From the NCBI GenBank assembly GCA_003562605.1, contig PWUG01000034.1:1-11073 (forward strand): 11,073 nucleotides of DNA. The letters are read 5' to 3'. Below the pieces are notes generated by a model that saw only the letters and a program-made list of their open reading frames with translations, had not been told where the DNA came from and made no database searches. Shown in pieces: positions 6,636 through 11,073 of this stretch. This DNA comes from Syntrophomonadaceae bacterium. Its GTDB lineage: Bacteria; Bacillota_D; Dethiobacteria; DTU022. The translations under genes were made by a program, and so were the position numbers. Numbering within the stretch: position 1 is the first letter of the stretch; each line of letters opens with the position of its first letter.

Positions 6636-9600
6636 TTGACTAGAACAACAATTGCAATATTGTTAGCTCTTGCATTAGTTATGTTGGGTTTTACAGGACT
6701 TGTTGCTGCCAGCGACAGTAATGATGGCATCGGCTATTTTGATCAGCATAATGGCCGCTTTGCCTTAAAGAACGATCTTATTGGTGGCGCAGCCGATTTT
6801 GATTTCTCCTTTGGCAGCGGTGGAGACAGCCGTTATCCTGTAGCCGGAGACTGGAATGGCGACGGGGATTATGGTATTGGCTACTTTGACCAGACTAATG
6901 GCCGCTTTGCCTTGAAGAACGATCTTTCCGGCGGCAGTGCCGATTATAACTTCACCTTTGGCAGCGGTGGAGCCAGCGTTTATCCTGTAGCCGGAGACTG
7001 GAATGGCGACGGGTCCTATGGTATCGGCTTTGTTGATCAGTCAGACGGCCGTGTTGCCTTGAAGAACGACCTTTCCGGCGGTTCGGCTGATTACTGGTTC
7101 ACACTTGGAAGCGGTGGAGCCAGCCGCTACCCTGTAGCCGGAGACTGGAATGGCGACGGGGATTATGGCATCGGCTACGTTGATCAGTCAGACGGCCGTG
7201 TTGCCTTGAGGAATGACCTTTCCGGCGGTGTAGCTGATTACTGGTTCACACTCGGAAGCGGTGGAGCCAGCCGCTACCCTGTAGTCGGAGACTGGAATGA
7301 CGACGGCTCCTATGGCATCGGTTATTTTGATCAATTAGATGGCCGTTTTGCCTTGAAGGACGACCTTTCCGGCGGTGTAGCTGATTACTGGTTCACCTTT
7401 GGAAGCGGTGGGGCCAGCCGTTACCCTGTAGCCGGATTGTGGGAAGTAGTAGATCCCGATCCGGATGAACTGGAAGTAGTAAGTGTTAGTGCTATTACCG
7501 ATATTGAAGTTGAATTCGGTACAGACTTTGGAGATGTCCCCTTGCCCGATGAAGTGCCTGTCACGCTTAGTGACAACTCTAATATTATTGTAGACGTAGA
7601 TTGGGACGAGGGACCCTATGATTCTTCAACTGCAGGTGATTACGACTTAACCGGCGAACTGGTTAACCTTCCGGGTGACGTAACTAACCCGGCTAACCTG
7701 ACAGCCAGTGTAACGGTTACTGTGGCTGAAGAAGACGTGGTATTTGACCCGGAAGCAACTGTGTACAATCGCACGGACCTGATTAGAGAGCTTAATCGCA
7801 GAACTCCCTCTATCGAGTTCGGCAGCAATATTAGCTTGGAGGGCTTTTTAGGAGATGAACTAAGAGTCCTAACTGACGGCCTTGAGCTCGACATGGGTGG
7901 TTACGAGCTGGACTTGGACGGAAAAACAATCGCCTTTGAAGGCGATAACATTTCAATCTGGAACGGCACCTTTGCAGACTGCCATGCACCGGGTGAAGGT
8001 GTAGTCGACCTTCCCCCATCTAATGGGGTAATGGTAGCCGGCCAGGACGCCACTTTTACGGATGTAACTTTTAACGCCTTCTTCCGTGATTGGTACCAGG
8101 TACAGTCTCCGTGGGCAGCAGCGGGTCTTACCATGAACAACTGCACCTTTAACCTGCCCGCAATAATCATCAGCAACGTGGTAATGAATGACGCAAACAT
8201 CAATGCTGCGCTAGGCATAAGAAACGACGCCGCGGTGTTAAATAGTCCCACCCTGAATCCCAACCCGGTCCACGACTTCATCATAGACGGAGATGACAAT
8301 ATTGTAACAGGTTCTGCTTACGGCTGGGCGGGCTTTGCCCAGGGTATCCTTTACATCTATGCCGATGCGCAGATCAACGACCTGCACCTCAACGGCGGTT
8401 TCACCGGCATATATGTTGGTAAAGACCTCAAGTACTACGGTGAAACCAAAAAAGTCGAAGTCGAGTTGAACGATGCCAAAGTAACCAGCACCAAGGATGA
8501 GCAGTCCTGGATCGCCATCCAGGCAGACAAGGCACAGCTCATAACCAGTGGTGTCATCGACATCACAGACGTTCAAACTGGCCTGACATTGGTTGGCAGA
8601 GGCCTCATCACCGGTGACGCAACCTTTACCAACAGCAACGTGTTCATCGGCTGGCAGACCGAGGACTTCATTGTCGACAAAGGCTGGTCACCTTCGTCGA
8701 TAGATGAGCTGTATGGGGAGAGGGAAATTTACGGTGATCAGCGCGTGAAAGCACCCCCCATCTACGTTGACTACCAGGCAGCATGCAAAGATAACTGCTA
8801 CCTGACCATCAGCGGGTCAATTAATAATCACCCGACCTTTGAGTCCGACGTCTACATCTTCGACACACTGCAAGATGTATTCGAACGTGACGTAGGCAGT
8901 TTCGCCACAGCAGGACTTCCTGCATGGGACAACAGGGGCGGCGTGATGTTCGGAAACGTAACCCTGGAAGATGTCTACATGTGGGGTAACTTTACCATTG
9001 TAGATAGCAAAGAAGTTGTATTCGACAAACTGGAGCTGCAGTGCGGAAAAGAGCGTCATATCTTCACAGCAGATACGGGAACTTCCTTTGCCTCTCCCAG
9101 TCCTCCATGCGATAAGGACCGTGGTGAGCCGGGAGGTAAGGGCTGGTACTTCGACAACACCATCATTGGCACCCTGAGCGGCGGAACCATCACCAGCGAT
9201 ACGAAGGAAGAAAACCTTCTGGTCCTGGGCGACGGTCTGCTTGTAAAAGACGCCCTGTTCCACAGGGAGCTCTACAGCGTTGACGTTCGCTCTGCAACAT
9301 TGGAAAACGTAAACATTGAAATAGGCGAAAGGAACCCTGAGTGGAGCGAGGTTACCATCGTTGAAAATTCCCATGCTACCTTTGACGGTGTCAGGTGGTC
9401 GCCGAATACCCATGTAAGGGTAATGACTGATGGCGACTCTGCCGACCAGGCTAAGCTCACCTTCGCAGGCGCAATCGAAAACGAAGGAACCATCAAGTTC
9501 GAGACTTTTGCTGCAATTGGCTTTGCCAACGGCACCACCTTCTCTGAAGTAGATCCCAGAGATGGGCATTCTACAGAGATTACAGAAGGTGGCGGCTATG

Positions 9601-10685
9601 TAAGAGTAGATGCTGTAAGAGCAGCAACACCTGGTTGGAACTTCAACGACTGGAAGAACGACATCTGGATCGAAGCCGATGATCGCATGGTCTCCACCAA
9701 GTATGAGTTTAGGGTTGAAGTTGATGGAGAAATGCAAACTCATATAATCGACCTGAGAGATGCGGACAAGTATCCTTGGGCAACTGAGCAGGGTATCGCA
9801 GGCGAATGGTTAACCACCATATTAGGCTTGGATAGGGATGCATTCGGTGACAATCCGATTTCTCTCCGGATCGCTGCTGATACTGACAAGACATTCGAGC
9901 TTACCGCTTGCGGATGGTTCTTGAACTGCTGCACCCAGCAAATGATCTCACTCGGTTGCGATACCAAGGAAGTATCTCCTGAAGGCAAAGACATCCAGCC
10001 TTACTTCCAGCCCTACATCGATGTAGATAAGCCACTGGTAGAAGGCGATAGGCTTATTGTAGGCTGGACAGTTGAGAACACAGGAGGTAAAGAAGGCACT
10101 CAGACTGTAACTCGCGAGATTATAGTCTATGATAAAGCAGGCGGCCAAGATCCAGAAGATGGTGAATCCTGGTCAGGTCCCGAAACGATAACGCTGCAAA
10201 AGAACGAAGAGCATAACTTTAATGTAACTAACCAACCTACTGATAGTGGTAAATGGTATGCAGAAGAAGGTTACGAGTTCATCTTAATACTCACCACCGA
10301 AAACACTTCTGTTACCAAGAGAGTTCCAGTAGTAGCGGGCCCAGACGAGCCAGCTATCTTTGAACCCAGCGTGACAGTAAATGGCGAAGACCAAATACAA
10401 GTAAATGTTGAAGAAACTGTTGATGTAGACTGGTCTGTAGAAAATACCGGTGCCTCAACTGGAACTAAAACGGTAACCAGGAGCGTCCTGGTGGATCTTG
10501 ACGGTGAAGATCCCCACATGTGGCCGGTACTGCAAGACACCGTACCCCTTGACGCAGGAGAAACCTGGACCGCCGGGACAGGCTACACATCATTCACAGC
10601 CCAGGGTCCAGGCACCTATGAACTAACGATATCAACACCTGACGGAACAGACACCGCGGTGGTAACCGTAGTCGAAGGAACATAA
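6636..10685 (+). CDS. Large secreted repeat and beta-helix surface protein with Ig-like and CARDB-like domains
   Basis: This 1349-residue exported protein of unknown function starts with a Sec signal peptide: basic MTR, hydrophobic core 5-23, probable cleavage after Ala24 or Ala25. Residues 31-270 are five 49-residue FG-GAP-like repeats with Ca-binding loops of the DWNGDG type. Residues 280-365 resemble a bacterial Ig-like Big_4 domain (EFGTDFGDVPLP, then LSDNS, then STAGDYDLTGEL). Residues 375 to about 990 are rich in short alternating beta strands and Asn/Gly/Asp turns, like a right-handed parallel beta-helix. A Cys-rich patch follows at 1092-1108. Two CARDB-like domains end the protein (about 1121-1235 and 1240-1347), each with a WTVENTGG or WSVENTGA core. 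There is no LPXTG, SLH domain or C-terminal membrane span, so wall attachment is unexplained. It lies downstream of a glycan export operon and may be a glycosylated surface-layer protein or adhesin; that is inference. No catalytic motif was recognised. Confidence 0.88.
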   Translation: MTRTTIAILLALALVMLGFTGLVAASDSNDGIGYFDQHNGRFALKNDLIGGAADFDFSFGSGGDSRYPVAGDWNGDGDYGIGYFDQTNGRFALKNDLSGGSADYNFTFGSGGASVYPVAGDWNGDGSYGIGFVDQSDGRVALKNDLSGGSADYWFTLGSGGASRYPVAGDWNGDGDYGIGYVDQSDGRVALRNDLSGGVADYWFTLGSGGASRYPVVGDWNDDGSYGIGYFDQLDGRFALKDDLSGGVADYWFTFGSGGASRYPVAGLWEVVDPDPDELEVVSVSAITDIEVEFGTDFGDVPLPDEVPVTLSDNSNIIVDVDWDEGPYDSSTAGDYDLTGELVNLPGDVTNPANLTASVTVTVAEEDVVFDPEATVYNRTDLIRELNRRTPSIEFGSNISLEGFLGDELRVLTDGLELDMGGYELDLDGKTIAFEGDNISIWNGTFADCHAPGEGVVDLPPSNGVMVAGQDATFTDVTFNAFFRDWYQVQSPWAAAGLTMNNCTFNLPAIIISNVVMNDANINAALGIRNDAAVLNSPTLNPNPVHDFIIDGDDNIVTGSAYGWAGFAQGILYIYADAQINDLHLNGGFTGIYVGKDLKYYGETKKVEVELNDAKVTSTKDEQSWIAIQADKAQLITSGVIDITDVQTGLTLVGRGLITGDATFTNSNVFIGWQTEDFIVDKGWSPSSIDELYGEREIYGDQRVKAPPIYVDYQAACKDNCYLTISGSINNHPTFESDVYIFDTLQDVFERDVGSFATAGLPAWDNRGGVMFGNVTLEDVYMWGNFTIVDSKEVVFDKLELQCGKERHIFTADTGTSFASPSPPCDKDRGEPGGKGWYFDNTIIGTLSGGTITSDTKEENLLVLGDGLLVKDALFHRELYSVDVRSATLENVNIEIGERNPEWSEVTIVENSHATFDGVRWSPNTHVRVMTDGDSADQAKLTFAGAIENEGTIKFETFAAIGFANGTTFSEVDPRDGHSTEITEGGGYVRVDAVRAATPGWNFNDWKNDIWIEADDRMVSTKYEFRVEVDGEMQTHIIDLRDADKYPWATEQGIAGEWLTTILGLDRDAFGDNPISLRIAADTDKTFELTACGWFLNCCTQQMISLGCDTKEVSPEGKDIQPYFQPYIDVDKPLVEGDRLIVGWTVENTGGKEGTQTVTREIIVYDKAGGQDPEDGESWSGPETITLQKNEEHNFNVTNQPTDSGKWYAEEGYEFILILTTENTSVTKRVPVVAGPDEPAIFEPSVTVNGEDQIQVNVEETVDVDWSVENTGASTGTKTVTRSVLVDLDGEDPHMWPVLQDTVPLDAGETWTAGTGYTSFTAQGPGTYELTISTPDGTDTAVVTVVEGT
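6726..7445 (+). repeat. Five in-frame tandem 147-bp (49-residue) FG-GAP-like repeats
   Basis: Units start at 6726, 6873, 7020, 7167 and 7314, exactly 147 bp apart. Consensus order is GIGYFDQ, then GRFALKNDLSGG, ADYWFTFGSGGASRYPVAG, and a DWNGDG calcium loop. The fifth unit is shorter, and its loop is replaced by GLWEVVD. Units 3 and 4 differ at only about 15 of 147 bases by my count, which suggests recent duplication or homogenisation. Unit 4 carries DWNDDG in place of DWNGDG. Confidence 0.9.
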
Positions 10686-11073
10686 AACGCGAAACGTTGC
10701 TCTATAAGCCTTGAAGCTAAGGTGAAATGAGCGGAAAAGGGAAGGGGCAGGAGATCCAGCCGATACCCACCAAAGTATTCACTGTGGTTTCCTGTCCCTT
10801 TTCCACTCCAACTCCTTTACCGAAAAGAAGGGTGAAAACCCCTTCGGCAGGTAACGCCCCTTTAAGGCCTGCACAGCCTGATCCTCCTGCACGGGCCGGG
10901 AAGCTACCACTTTCTGTGGACCGTGAAGCCAGGTGAAGACGTAACCGGGTGGGACTCCCGGTGCGGGGCTCCTTAAAAGGCGGCTAGGGTAAATGAAGTG
11001 AACCCGTGAAGATGCGTTCCTGAGCAAGCAGCCCGCGCTGTTAAACAAATCGACTACTTGGCGCGGGACGCCC
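10686..11073 (+). ncRNA. Structured RNA region, possibly the 5' part of a group II intron
   Basis: About 390 bp follow the surface-protein stop with no convincing gene. The DNA holds many complementary stems: 10733-10741 with 10796-10804 (9 bp) plus inner 10747-10752 with 10790-10795; GAAGGG/CCCTTC at 10827-10845; CCGGG/CCCGG around GGGACTCCC near 10944-10960; GGGT/ACCC around AAATGAAGTGA near 10987-11005; and CCCGCGC/GCGCGGG at 11032-11067 with a 22-nt loop. The motifs GGGTAAATGAAGTGAACCC and CCGGGTGGGACTCCCGG resemble domain I of bacterial group II introns, and the last hairpin is placed like an EBS1 stem. The 5' boundary would be near 10720. The intron-encoded protein and domain V would lie outside the window, so this is tentative. 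Confidence 0.4.

Noticed and set aside
6726..7445. Tandem repeats considered as a CRISPR array
   Set aside because: The period is 147 bp, the repeats are in frame within a secreted protein, and there are no unique spacers.
8817..9743. 308-residue open frame on the minus strand
   Set aside because: It lies wholly inside the beta-helix region of the + strand surface gene, has no recognisable domain and lacks a supported start. It is an antisense shadow of a compositionally biased gene.
10727..10936. 69-residue + strand ORF, and an 89-residue minus-strand ORF at 10779-11048
   Set aside because: Both are Pro/Arg-rich with no good ribosome-binding site and lie in a region full of RNA-like stems; they are probably not translated.

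Overview
The window looks like part of a surface-glycan and surface-protein locus of a low-to-mid GC Gram-positive bacterium (Bacillota; a Desulfotomaculum/Pelotomaculum-like clostridium is my best guess, not proven). The evidence is strong purine-rich Shine-Dalgarno sites with TTG starts on two of the genes, an ABC-transporter-dependent rhamnan-type glycan cassette like the S-layer glycosylation clusters of Gram-positive bacteria, and a large Sec-exported protein without outer-membrane or autotransporter features.

Left part (1-6165, all + strand, closely packed, probably one operon). It opens with the 3' end of rmlD (last step of dTDP-L-rhamnose synthesis). An ABC-2 type polysaccharide permease (wzm) overlaps it by 26 bp. 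Next comes an unusual ATPase gene (wzt) in which two complete nucleotide-binding domains are fused in tandem. Last is a 1085-residue protein with a methyltransferase, a long coiled coil, a family-2 glycosyltransferase and a WsaF-like family-4 (rhamnosyl)transferase in one chain. Together these could make dTDP-rhamnose, polymerise a rhamnose-containing glycan on a lipid carrier, cap and measure it, and export it.

Middle (6166-6635). This is an AT-rich 470-bp gap with an extended -10 promoter candidate, several Shine-Dalgarno-like sites, and an 18-codon mini-ORF whose peptide echoes the repeat unit of the next gene.

Right part (6636-10685). One 1349-residue secreted protein carries a signal peptide, five 49-residue FG-GAP-like calcium-loop repeats, a bacterial Ig-like (Big_4-type) domain, a long probable right-handed beta-helix, a Cys-rich segment and two CARDB-like domains. 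It may be the glycan's acceptor or a separate adhesin or surface-layer component; that link is inference from position.

End (10686-11073). There is no convincing gene. Dense complementary stems and local motifs suggest a structured RNA, most likely the 5' part of a group II intron that runs off the window.
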